This document shows, one piece after another, positions 56,207 through 64,000 of a DNA stretch of 64,000 bases (its first letter is position 1; each line of letters starts with the position of its first letter). The DNA is taken from contig JABFGK010000001.1 of assembly GCA_013112555.1 (NCBI GenBank), positions 1,772,581 to 1,836,580 on the forward strand. Reading direction: 5' to 3'. This stretch comes from Planctomycetota bacterium. GTDB lineage: Bacteria; Planctomycetota; Phycisphaerae; Phycisphaerales; UBA5793. A model generated the notes under the pieces. It had not been told where the DNA came from, ran no database searches, and saw only the letters and a program-made list of their open reading frames with translations. Position numbers and translations under genes: made by a program.

Positions 56207-56761
56207 TTACCCGCCATCGGAAGTCCCGGGGTCCGGCGTGTTCATCGTCGACTCGTCAATCGGGTGTGACAGAGTGACGTACTGCTCGATCTTCCGGATC
56301 GTCTTCGGCCCGATGCCCTTGACGCGCTCGGCTAGTTGCCCCATGCTGGAAAACGGCCCGGCAACCGCCCGCTCCTCAACAATGCGGCCTGCCAGCACCG
56401 GACCGATTGATGGAACAGACTGCAGCGCAAACTCGTCGGCCTGATTCAGATCGATACGCATATCCGGAATGACGGTCCGAGAGTCGGCTCGGCTCGCAGC
56501 AGCCTGTTGATCAGCCGACTGATCCCCCCCGTTGGGATTGACACCAGCCGCCACTGGGACCACGACCGGGGTGACGATCAGTTTCGTGCCAGGGCCTGAC
56601 CATGTTCTGACAATCAGCAGCACACCGGCCAGTGCGATCAGGATGGCCACCACGCCGGCACTCGGCTCGGTTCCCCAGGATTGCATGGGCCTGCGCGTCT
56701 CGTCGGCCGGCTCGGCCGAGTCGAGCGAAGCGTGAGCAGATTGTGCAGCAGGTTGTTTCAT
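56207..56761 (-). CDS. ComEA-like DNA-binding membrane protein
   Basis: 184-residue protein with one N-terminal membrane segment (GVVAILIALAGVLLIVRTW) and a C-terminal helix-hairpin-helix domain of the ComEA type: IDLNQADEFALQSVPSIGPVLAGRIVEERAVAGPF and the second hairpin QLAERVKGIGPKTIRKIEQY. In competent bacteria ComEA binds incoming DNA outside the inner membrane. A long, Pro/Val-rich linker separates the two parts. ATG 56761 is a likely start; GTG 56782 is in frame. Its end overlaps the possible upstream start of queA. Without other com genes here, uptake is only a suggestion. Confidence 0.8.
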   Translation of the reverse strand: MKQPAAQSAHASLDSAEPADETRRPMQSWGTEPSAGVVAILIALAGVLLIVRTWSGPGTKLIVTPVVVPVAAGVNPNGGDQSADQQAAASRADSRTVIPDMRIDLNQADEFALQSVPSIGPVLAGRIVEERAVAGPFSSMGQLAERVKGIGPKTIRKIEQYVTLSHPIDESTMNTPDPGTSDGG

Positions 56762-56798
56762 GTTTGACGATCGAGCGAGCACCCTGCTGACCGGTTCG

Positions 56799-58352
56799 CT
56801 ACATCGTGTAGGCAGAGTCGGACGGCAGATCCTCGATAACCCAGATACGTTCTTCCGGCGAAGAACAGCGGAAGGTGCCGGATTCCAACTGCGAGTGAAC
56901 GTGCCCCATTTCGGTCAGGGCCGGCTTGGCACGCCCGTTCGACGTGATCAGCCCGGAGCTGGGGAGATCAATGGTGGCATGATCAAACAACTCCTGGATG
57001 CACACGGACTCGACATACGGCTTGCTCAATGCCAGGGAAGCGACCTTTGAGAGCCATCGTCCCTGGTGGGCCGGGGTCCACGTCTCCCGCCACCAGCCGG
57101 CTCCATCAGGCCCTTCCACTTTCGGGCGGTGGCTCGGGGCCGCAATACCCGAGACAACCACGGGTGCATTGAGATACATCAGTTTGTCAAGGAGCGTGCT
57201 GATCTGCATCAGGTCGCGCATCCCACGGCCCTGCGATTGACTGCCCAGTTCCAGTGTCACCGCAATCAGATCCAGTTTGAACCCGGATTGAGCCAACGAC
57301 TCCGCAAACAGGATGGGGGGGATGGATCGCGTGTTGCCGGCATAGTACTCGCCCCAGGGCTCGGAAATCTCGACCATCGTCTTGCCGCCTGGGTGCAGCG
57401 CTTTTGCCAGCGATGTCGCCATCCGGATGACATCCATCAGTTCGTCGTAGGCAAGCGTAAAGTTGGCATTGATGTGCAGTGAACTGGCCACATTCCAGAC
57501 GGAGACAACGTCCCGATAGCGCGTCACGACCGCCTCGAGATGCTCGTGCAGCAAGTCATGGGTCGTGTCGTAGTCATGTTCCCAGATGTAGAGCCATTCG
57601 GGTACGGAATGGGACCGGAAGTCGATGATCGGACCGGCCATCACCGGGAATCTCTTTCGACGTGCCCAATCCATCCACCGATCCAGTTTCGACCAGTCGT
57701 ACTGCCCTTCCTCCGGCTCGATCTCACACCAGCGGATCGGGACGGAGATGTAATCGAAATCGGCGCCGATGATCTTGGTCAACGGCTCGGCAAACTGGGT
57801 CTGATGCACGCGGCACCCCAGCGCACCGCTCGGCATCCGGCCATCTGAGTATCGCCTGGCCAACAAGGCATCGGCGTGCATCACTGCCAGATTCTCGGAG
57901 GCCTCGATCGACTGCTCCAGCGCGGTGCGGGCCAGTGTTTCCGACCGAGCCGGGTCACTTCGAGCCACAATCATCGCTTCCGTGAACGTGTCGCGTGAGT
58001 CACTCCAGAGTTTGATGACCGGGTGCTCAAGCGGCAACTCATACAGGAGCCAGTCCTCCAGTTTAACAAGGAAGGACTTGAGGCGATGACGTGCCAACTC
58101 GAGGTACAACAGATACGGCTCGTCTCGATCAGGCAACAGGCAGGTCTGCAAGAGCAATCGCCCGGCTTTGCCGGCATCGACCATGAGACTCAGCGCGGCA
58201 GCATCGACGGTCTTCTTGTCACAGACGAGGTGCCCATCCTCGAAGGATATCTCCCCGGGCAGACCGATATCGTCCGGCCCGAGCAAGTGACAGTGCTGCA
58301 GGTCCATCGACTCTGCCAGTGATCCGCCCTCAAAAACGGCAAAACGAAGCAT
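56799..58352 (-). CDS. GH10-like barrel protein with no visible catalytic glutamates
   Basis: 517-residue protein of which the second half resembles endo-xylanase (GH10) barrels. The first ~190 residues (MLRFAVFEGG, LEQSIEASENLAVMHADALLARRY) are an unknown beta-plus-helix module. The barrel shows GALGCRVHQTQFA, RWCEIEPEEGQYDWSKLDRW, GPIIDFRS and WNVASSLHINANF. In active GH10 the segment WDVVNE has the acid/base Glu; here it reads WNVASS. The nucleophile strand ITELD also has no Glu (PVVVSGIAAPS). It may be a binding or regulatory relative. There is no signal peptide. The start at 58352 was chosen by GAGGG about eleven bases upstream; an open frame extends to 58466. Confidence 0.75.
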   Translation of the reverse strand: MLRFAVFEGGSLAESMDLQHCHLLGPDDIGLPGEISFEDGHLVCDKKTVDAAALSLMVDAGKAGRLLLQTCLLPDRDEPYLLYLELARHRLKSFLVKLEDWLLYELPLEHPVIKLWSDSRDTFTEAMIVARSDPARSETLARTALEQSIEASENLAVMHADALLARRYSDGRMPSGALGCRVHQTQFAEPLTKIIGADFDYISVPIRWCEIEPEEGQYDWSKLDRWMDWARRKRFPVMAGPIIDFRSHSVPEWLYIWEHDYDTTHDLLHEHLEAVVTRYRDVVSVWNVASSLHINANFTLAYDELMDVIRMATSLAKALHPGGKTMVEISEPWGEYYAGNTRSIPPILFAESLAQSGFKLDLIAVTLELGSQSQGRGMRDLMQISTLLDKLMYLNAPVVVSGIAAPSHRPKVEGPDGAGWWRETWTPAHQGRWLSKVASLALSKPYVESVCIQELFDHATIDLPSSGLITSNGRAKPALTEMGHVHSQLESGTFRCSSPEERIWVIEDLPSDSAYTM

Positions 58353-58652
58353 GTGAGTTGCGCCCTCTTTGCCTTTCACCCTGGATTCCCTGATCCAGCC
58401 ATCATACTCATGCAACCGGCCGTGCCAATTCACGCCTGGCTGATATGGCGGCCGGAGTCCTGGCACCGCCCCATATGCCTCGATGCCTGCCGATTCCGTG
58501 CCGGCTGGGTACCGAGACGGATATGGTAGGCCGCCCTGATCGCCTCGGGGGCAGCGCCTGCCGGCCGATCAACGAATCTCCAGCCCGCCTTGACCATCAC
58601 ATTGATCGAGATTCAGTGCCTCGGATTTCTTGAGCGACTACACTCAGCCACC

Positions 58653-59603
58653 ATGACGCAAATCGATCCACATCCAGTCGTTGTCCAGACCGACCTGCCC
58701 TATCCCAATAAGAAAAGCGGGAAAGTGCGGGACATCTATGACCTGCCTGCGATCGACCCGCAGCAGGCGAGTGATCTGCTGATCATTGCCACAGATCGGC
58801 TCAGCGCTTTTGACTGCATTCTCCCCACGCCGTTTCCGGGCAAGGGACAGGCACTCACAGCAATCAGTACCCGCTGGTTTGAGTGGATTCAGGCACAGGG
58901 CCTGGTGAGTCATCACCTGCGAAGTACCGATGCCAATGGGCTGCCGAATCTCAGTGATGACGAGCGCCACCGCCTGCAGGGCCGAATCATGGTGTGCAGA
59001 AAGGCCCAGGTGATCCCGATCGAATGCGTCGCCCGAGGCTACCTGGCAGGCAGTGGGTGGAAGGAATACCAACAGAATCAACAGGTCTGCGGGATCAGTC
59101 TGCCGGCCGGCCTGCAGCAGTGCGATCGCCTGCCGTCGCCGATCTTTACGCCGGCTACCAAGGCCGACGTCGGGCACGATGAGAATATCTCATATGAGCG
59201 TGCCTGCGAACTTGTCGGCGAACCGACCATGAGCCGACTCCGGCAACTCACCCTCGACATCTACACGGCTGCGTCCGAGTACGCCCTCACCCGCGGCATC
59301 ATCATTGCTGATACGAAGTTCGAGTTCGGGTATGCGGTCGACGAATCGGGCAACGCGACTGATGAACTGCTGCTGATTGATGAGGCCCTGACTCCCGACA
59401 GTTCTCGCTTCTGGCCTCTTGACGAATATGAGGCAGGGCACGATCAGCCGAGTTTCGACAAGCAGTTCGTCCGCAATCATCTCGAATCGATGATCCGTGA
59501 CGGGCAGTGGGATCGCGAGCCGCCGGCCCCGGCCATCCCGGACCAGACCGTTGCAGCAACCATGCAGCGCTATCGGCAGGCACTGTCACTTCTGTGGGCA
59601 TAG
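58653..59603 (+). CDS. purC: SAICAR synthase
   Basis: Phosphoribosylaminoimidazole-succinocarboxamide synthase of purine synthesis; 316 residues, the longer type. The ATP-binding NKKSGKVRDIYDL, ATDRLSAFDCILPTPFPGKG, the substrate motif VIPIECVARGYLAGSGWKEY, FTPATKADVGHDENI and IADTKFEFGYAVDESG are all present. The family start is at ATG 58653; upstream sequence is not similar. No clear ribosome site. The 300-base gap to the GH10-like gene has nothing else. purD is elsewhere in the window. Confidence 0.95.
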   Translation: MTQIDPHPVVVQTDLPYPNKKSGKVRDIYDLPAIDPQQASDLLIIATDRLSAFDCILPTPFPGKGQALTAISTRWFEWIQAQGLVSHHLRSTDANGLPNLSDDERHRLQGRIMVCRKAQVIPIECVARGYLAGSGWKEYQQNQQVCGISLPAGLQQCDRLPSPIFTPATKADVGHDENISYERACELVGEPTMSRLRQLTLDIYTAASEYALTRGIIIADTKFEFGYAVDESGNATDELLLIDEALTPDSSRFWPLDEYEAGHDQPSFDKQFVRNHLESMIRDGQWDREPPAPAIPDQTVAATMQRYRQALSLLWA

Positions 59604-59628
59604 GCACCAGGACACACTGACGCCCACA

Positions 59629-60855
59629 TCAACGCTCAGGCTCAGGCTCATTCACATCAAGTATCTGATCCCCTCCGCCTGCTTCGCTCCAGTAGGCGAT
59701 ATGCGTCTGGAGCGGCTGCTTGCCCATCAATGCCAGCAGCAGCCCGCTGCAAATCAGCAATGCGCCGATCCATGCCGCCACGGTAGAACCGTTTCTCCCC
59801 TGCTGCCCCCGACTCGTGTGAAACGATGGCGAAGACGGCTCCTCAATAACAGGCTCAAGGAGTCGCGTCGCCAGCGCCAGACCGGTCAGCACAATGCCGC
59901 TTGGTAACAGCACGCGCAACCCGTGAAGATAGGTACGGTGGAAGGCAAGACTGTCAGGCGGGCCGAACCAGTCTGCGACCTGGTGTGGGACCAGACTCAT
60001 GGCCTGCCCTCCCAATGACAGCAGAATCGACAGCACGATCGCCGAGCAGAGAAGTCTGATCCCAAATGAGGGTCGACCCGTTTTCCAGGCAATAACCAGA
60101 CCTGCCATTCCGACAAGAAACGCCCCTGCAAATGACGGGATGATCACCGGATATGGTCCGGCCATCCAGGCTGCCACAGCGGTGAGGGCCAACAGTGCGC
60201 ACACAGCGCCCTTGCACCAGGCCGGCACCCCTTGTTTGAGATGCCCGCCCCAATGGGTCACGAACACAGGGCGCCCCTCCGAATCCTTTTCATCAGACAC
60301 GGGGCCACTCCCCCCCTGCTTCGTCGGCCCGCTCGGCACCGGGTTGTTCATCCAGAGCCAGATTACGGCACCCGTAATGAGGACTTGACCGTGCCAGCCG
60401 GAGAATCGATCGGCCAGGCTGATAAAGAGCACCAGCACCGCAATACACACAAGGACAAGCACTCTGTGGCTGGACACGGTTGCTGCGTTGGGCTGCAGGG
60501 CCGATCCGGGCTTGATGGGACGACTGATGTCCTGGCGTCGCCTGAGCGGGCCGGGCAGCACCATCAGGCCGCCGGCGATCGTGGCTGCAATAACGACCGG
60601 AGCCACCGCAAACCACCCCGCGCTCATCACCTCCGCGGCGTCCCCGCTGAGCGTCATCGCGATCGAACCCGGCAAGGCGACGATGATGGGAATCCAGAGA
60701 TCCACCCAGCACAGCACCGCTGAATTCGTCTCTCGGTCGATCACGAGCCGAGGCGCAATCTGCGTCCAGATAAGTACCAGCAGCACAAGCACCGTGACCA
60801 CGGAGAGGATGGGAAATGCAAGCATGATCAACGGTACGCTCGCGCGTGTTCCCAT
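59629..60855 (-). CDS. Polytopic membrane protein of unknown function
   Basis: 408 residues with about nine hydrophobic segments (FPILSVVTVLVLLVLIWTQIA, WFAVAPVVIAATIAGGLMVL, VLVLVCIAVLVLFISL, AWMAGPYPVIIPSFAGAFLVG, LLCSAIVLSILLSLGG). A soluble insert (PVPSGPTKQGGSGPVSDEKDSEGR) lies between the fourth and fifth. A few charged residues are in the spans. No family recognised; no signal of transport motifs. The start at 60855 is ATG, but ATG 60825 is an alternative. The gene converges on purC with 25 bases between them. Confidence 0.7.
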   Translation of the reverse strand: MGTRASVPLIMLAFPILSVVTVLVLLVLIWTQIAPRLVIDRETNSAVLCWVDLWIPIIVALPGSIAMTLSGDAAEVMSAGWFAVAPVVIAATIAGGLMVLPGPLRRRQDISRPIKPGSALQPNAATVSSHRVLVLVCIAVLVLFISLADRFSGWHGQVLITGAVIWLWMNNPVPSGPTKQGGSGPVSDEKDSEGRPVFVTHWGGHLKQGVPAWCKGAVCALLALTAVAAWMAGPYPVIIPSFAGAFLVGMAGLVIAWKTGRPSFGIRLLCSAIVLSILLSLGGQAMSLVPHQVADWFGPPDSLAFHRTYLHGLRVLLPSGIVLTGLALATRLLEPVIEEPSSPSFHTSRGQQGRNGSTVAAWIGALLICSGLLLALMGKQPLQTHIAYWSEAGGGDQILDVNEPEPER

Positions 60856-61102
60856 TCCCTGCGCGCCGGAAACAGGATGCCATGCGCGTGCAATGTGCCA
60901 TGCCGCAACGCCTGCCTATTTGGCCGGGACTCCCAAGCGTTGCTTCAGCCTCCCACTTATTGGGCCGATCCACTGGTAGGAATCGGACTGAGCACTCAGC
61001 AGAATCGGACTCACGCACCGGCCGAGTCACAGGCCCGAGCCGATTGTTATCGCGGACCCGATTCCCTCTTGGAATGACCACAGATGAGTGCAGGAGGGTA
61101 CC

Positions 61103-61804
61103 ATGCCGTCACAATCGAAGAACCGCATTTCATCCTGTTTGACGCCGATGCGCCTGATTTCAGCGGCCGCACTCCCGTTATGGGGCGTCAGTCTGAGCGG
61201 CACCGCCCTCGCCGACGTGGTCCTGGAACCCGACGCCCTGCCTGGCGTTGTCAGAACCGTTGACTTCTCGTCGTTTGACAATCAACTGATTGAAACGAAC
61301 GGCCCGCTCGACATCGGTGAAGGGGTTCTGTGGGAAGCCGGCCTGGAAGGCTGGATCGGCGACATGGCCTTTGGGCTCCGCAACAACGGCTACTGGGATT
61401 GGGACCAGGTCGGCTACGTCGCCCTGAACACGAGCCAGTCCCATATGTTGATGACTTTTGAGCACCCGGTCTCGGCAGCCGGCGGCTTCGTCAATTATGC
61501 CCCCCTCGAAGGGTTCGGCCCGATGCCGACCATCGAGGCCGTTGGCACTTCCGGCGAGGTCCTGGAACGCTTCACAATGGATGTCCAGACCCCCGGCAAG
61601 CGGAACGCCGGCCAGTTCATGGGCTTTGTGCGGGAGGAAGCGGACATCTATCAACTCCGCTACATTGCCCGCTTCGGCGTGCTGGATGACCTCCGCTTCT
61701 CCGAAGAACTGGTTCCCGCCCCGGGAGCCGGTGCATTGCTCGGATTCTGTGGCTTGACGCTGATGGCCCGACGGGCGACACGACGCCGTCAATCCCAATC
61801 CTGA
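61103..61804 (+). CDS. PEP-CTERM-like exported protein
   Basis: 233-residue exported protein. AGGAGGG five bases before ATG 61103 sets the start; a signal peptide (LISAAALPLWGVSLSGTALA) follows a polar n-region. The body is a beta-sandwich-like domain (GGFVNYAPLEGFGPMPTIEA, RFTMDVQTPG). The C-terminus is a sorting signal of the PEP-CTERM type: VPAPGAGALLGFCGLTLMA followed by RRATRRR. In such systems an exosortase cuts and anchors the protein. No exosortase gene is in the window. The binding partner or ligand is unknown. A terminator follows. Confidence 0.85.
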   Translation: MPSQSKNRISSCLTPMRLISAAALPLWGVSLSGTALADVVLEPDALPGVVRTVDFSSFDNQLIETNGPLDIGEGVLWEAGLEGWIGDMAFGLRNNGYWDWDQVGYVALNTSQSHMLMTFEHPVSAAGGFVNYAPLEGFGPMPTIEAVGTSGEVLERFTMDVQTPGKRNAGQFMGFVREEADIYQLRYIARFGVLDDLRFSEELVPAPGAGALLGFCGLTLMARRATRRRQSQS

Positions 61805-61860
61805 GACTACTGGACAGCCTGACTTAACACACACACGCTGCCCACACATTTGCGATCAAT

Positions 61861-61905
61861 GGAAGGCCATGTGCAGCACGGCATGTCAGCGCATGGCCTT
61901 CCTTT
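61861..61905 (+). terminator. Intrinsic terminator after the PEP-CTERM-like gene
   Basis: GGAAGGCCATG (61861-61871) pairs perfectly with CATGGCCTTCC (61892-61902), followed by TTT. The stem is 11 bp, the loop 20 bases. Confidence 0.7.
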
Positions 61906-61995
61906 ATGCGCTGCGCCTGCACTGCCGGGTCAGCGCACGGTGATTACACCGGGTAAATCGGCACCTTGCCTGGCCAGTCCGGCTTGTTCAGCATG

Positions 61996-63222
61996 TTAGT
62001 GAATGACGTTTGAGATCGTGAAGATCGGCAGGAGCAGTGAGATGGCCACCGTCCCGATCAGCACACCCATGAAGCCGATCATGATCGGCTCGATGTACTG
62101 TGTCGTCTTGGCTACCGCGTCATCAAGTTCCGATTCCGTAACCTCTCCGATGCGCTCCATCACCTTGCCGATCCGGCCGGCCTGCTCGCCGGCGGAGATC
62201 ATCTGAATGATGTTGCCAGGGATCAGGCGATGTGCCGACAATGCATCACAGAGCTTGCGCCCGCTTTCGAGCTGCTCCGTCACTTCCGCCCACATCCGCG
62301 TGTAGAAGCTGTTATTGGCCACCCCCTGGGTAATCCGAATTGCCTCGAGCAGATCCACACCGGAGACCAGCAACGTGGCCAGCGTCCGGGCCGAACGAGC
62401 CAGGTACAGTTTCCCATACATATGCCCCAGCATCGGTGCGCGGAGCTTCAGCCAGTCCACCGTGCGACGGCCGACCGGTTTGCGGAGAAAGCCGATCGTT
62501 ATCACAACCACGCCTAGCACACCGGCAATCAGATGTGGCCAAAACTGCGTCAACACGCCGCTCACGGCCAGCAGGATCTTCGTCGGAGTCGGCAGCATTG
62601 CCTCACGGTTTGCATAGATACTCGCAAACCGAGGGAGTACCACGACCATCAGGAAGATTGAGATCACGACGGCCAGGATCATCATGATCGTCGGATAAGT
62701 CATTGCCCCGCGAATCTGCTTGAAGGTCTTCAACTCCTTGGATAGATACTCGCTCACGCGACTGAGCATCATGCCCATCGTGCCCGATGCCTCGGAGGCC
62801 TCGACCAGGCTGATCATGATGGTCGGAAACACCTGTGGCCAACGCCCGAGCGCAGACGACAGTGTTGCCCCGGAGGTCACCTCATCGGTGACCATCTCGA
62901 TGATTCGTTTGAAATCGCTCGAACCCTGATTCTGATTGAAACACTCCAGCGCCCGGCCCAGCGGGACCCCGGTGTCAAGCATGACGGCGAGCTGATGACA
63001 GAAGTCGATCACTTCATCGCGCTTGACCCGGCGGGCTGATTCGGCAATGCGGAGTTCATCCAGGTGCGTGCGATCATTTCGATGCAGGCCTTCCGTCAGA
63101 TTAATGACGTACTTGCCTTCCATGCGCAGTTTACGACTTGCCTCAATGAGGCAGGACGCGTCGATCGTTCCATTGATCAACTCGCCGCGAAGATCACGTG
63201 CCTGGTAACTATACAACCCCAT
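61996..63222 (-). CDS. Type II secretion / type IV pilus inner-membrane protein GspF/PilC
   Basis: Platform protein of type II secretion or type IV pilus systems, 408 residues. Two GspF domains are visible: FCHQLAVMLDTGVPLGRALEC with SDFKRIIEMVTDEVTSGATL, and LARSARTLATLLVSGVDLLEAI with YTRMWAEVTEQLESGRKLCDAL. Membrane spans are near YPTIMMILAVVISIFLMVVVLP, and at the C-terminus (IMIGFMGVLIGTVAISLLLPIF). ATG 63222 gives the family start MGLYSYQARDLRGEL; AGAGGG is ~12 bases upstream. It follows the ATPase by 52 bases, so the two are co-transcribed. Confidence 0.93.
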   Translation of the reverse strand: MGLYSYQARDLRGELINGTIDASCLIEASRKLRMEGKYVINLTEGLHRNDRTHLDELRIAESARRVKRDEVIDFCHQLAVMLDTGVPLGRALECFNQNQGSSDFKRIIEMVTDEVTSGATLSSALGRWPQVFPTIMISLVEASEASGTMGMMLSRVSEYLSKELKTFKQIRGAMTYPTIMMILAVVISIFLMVVVLPRFASIYANREAMLPTPTKILLAVSGVLTQFWPHLIAGVLGVVVITIGFLRKPVGRRTVDWLKLRAPMLGHMYGKLYLARSARTLATLLVSGVDLLEAIRITQGVANNSFYTRMWAEVTEQLESGRKLCDALSAHRLIPGNIIQMISAGEQAGRIGKVMERIGEVTESELDDAVAKTTQYIEPIMIGFMGVLIGTVAISLLLPIFTISNVIH

Positions 63223-63274
63223 GTTGGCGTAGTGCCCTCTATTGACCGTGCCTGACGGCCCGGCTTCCTCTTTC

Positions 63275-64000
63275 TTACAATGCAGTCGCGAAGAACACTT
63301 CTTCAATCGTCGTCAGTCCGGCTGCCGCCTTCGACAGACCGTCCTGTCGCAGCGTGGCAAACTCACAGTCTGACAGGGCTGCGCGGATGTCATGCAGATC
63401 CGAGCCTCGGCTGATCGCTTCAAGAACGCCCTCCTCCGGGAGGAACAGTTCGTAGATACCCAGACGCCCGCTATACCCGGTTGTTCGACACTTCGAACAC
63501 CCGATGCCGGCAAAGAAACTGTCGCAGTCACCCAGACTCTCCCGCACAGCCTTGGCCGTGATGGGATCGAGTTCAGCCTTCTGCTTGCAGTGGACGCAAA
63601 TCTTCCGCACGAGCCGCTGTGCCAGCACCCCACGCAGAATTGCAGCCACGAGATACGGCTCGACCCCGAGATTAATCATTCGAATCACAGCGCTCAGCGA
63701 GTCGTTGGTATGCAGCGTGCTCAGGACGAGATGCCCCGTCAGTGCTGCCTGAGTCAGGATGCGTGCCGTCTCCGAATCGCGCACTTCGCCGACCATGAGA
63801 ATGTCCGGGTCCTGACGCAGCAGCGAGCGAAGTGCCGTCGAGAACGTGAAGCCGGCCTTCTCATTCACCTGGAACTGATTAATGCCGCATAGCCCCGCTT
63901 CGACCGGGTCCTCGACCGTGCTGATGTTCTGTTCGTCCGAGTTCATCTCAGAAATCACTGAGTACAGTGTTGTCGATTTCCCGCTGCCGGTCGGGCCGGT
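63275..64000 (-). CDS. GspE/PilB secretion ATPase, N-terminal part missing at right edge
   Basis: C-terminal 241 residues of a type II secretion or pilus assembly ATPase; the frame is open at the right edge. Walker [16 protein letters not shown] is at the very edge, followed by the Asp box [20 protein letters not shown], Walker [15 protein letters not shown], the His box [14 protein letters not shown], and a zinc tetracysteine CVHCKQ ... [12 protein letters not shown]. All are intact. The stop is 52 bases before the GspF/PilC start. It could belong to secretion or to pili; the missing N-terminal domain would help decide. Confidence 0.94.
   Translation of the reverse strand, partial: TGPTGSGKSTTLYSVISEMNSDEQNISTVEDPVEAGLCGINQFQVNEKAGFTFSTALRSLLRQDPDILMVGEVRDSETARILTQAALTGHLVLSTLHTNDSLSAVIRMINLGVEPYLVAAILRGVLAQRLVRKICVHCKQKAELDPITAKAVRESLGDCDSFFAGIGCSKCRTTGYSGRLGIYELFLPEEGVLEAISRGSDLHDIRAALSDCEFATLRQDGLSKAAAGLTTIEEVFFATAL

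Overview
The window reads as a GC-rich bacterial chromosome segment, most likely from a planctomycete of the Phycisphaerae type. That placement is an inference. It rests on secreted HAF-repeat, FG-GAP and PEP-CTERM-like proteins, a DacZ-like diadenylate cyclase, a ThiD2-ThiE fusion, a glycoside-hydrolase-10-like protein without obvious catalytic residues, and interspersed short hairpin repeats. I saw no rRNA, tRNA, CRISPR array, transposase or prophage. Most of the sequence is ordinary chromosomal coding DNA on both strands with short intergenic gaps.

Layout, left part. 1-2160: the 5' part of a secreted HAF-repeat protein (open at the left edge), a long palindrome and a cluster of interspersed repeats. 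2158-13026: PilZ protein, glycosyltransferase, DUF302 protein, fumC, uvrB, prkA, an unknown gene with trmB, and a diadenylate cyclase. 13199-23601: secreted cyclophilin, TlpA-like thioredoxin, a hydroxyacid dehydrogenase coupled to a VTT-domain membrane protein, an unknown secreted protein coupled to a small membrane protein, a free-standing glycogen-binding domain, an SDR, purD, and a Bcp peroxiredoxin with a small anchored protein. 24121-30560: secreted metallopeptidase, an AIM24-family protein, a mosaic of repeats, and an FG-GAP protein with seven near-identical repeats.

Layout, right part. 30542-38054: galK-uvrC (uvrC lacks its C-terminal HhH domain and ends inside an interspersed repeat), then MATE exporter, frameshifted mutY, a secreted propeller-like protein and a zinc-ribbon membrane protein. 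38056-45717: macro-domain protein, rluB-type pseudouridine synthase, DUF4185-like protein, and a tight five-gene run (TPR lipoprotein, thiD2-thiE, lptB, hydrolase-like lipoprotein, nuoC). 45800-53405: nuoD-nuoE with two small genes, a methylmalonyl-CoA-mutase-type large subunit, a nitrilase-like protein with acylphosphatase, a NapH-like ferredoxin and a phosphoesterase. 53821-59603: infC with an apparent AUA start and a long structured leader, frameshifted queA, a ComEA-like protein, the GH10-like protein, and purC. 59629-64000: membrane protein, PEP-CTERM-like protein, and a GspE/GspF (PilB/PilC) pair open at the right edge.

Themes. DNA repair and tRNA modification genes are frequent (uvrB, uvrC, mutY, trmB, queA, rluB), and three are altered: uvrC is short, mutY and queA carry small frameshifts in CG-alternating tracts. 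Three secreted proteins with unrelated N-terminal regions appear to share one C-terminal beta domain, a candidate sorting or attachment module. Complex I subunits C, D and E lie in two separate clusters. Two nucleotide second messengers are touched (c-di-AMP synthesis, c-di-GMP binding).
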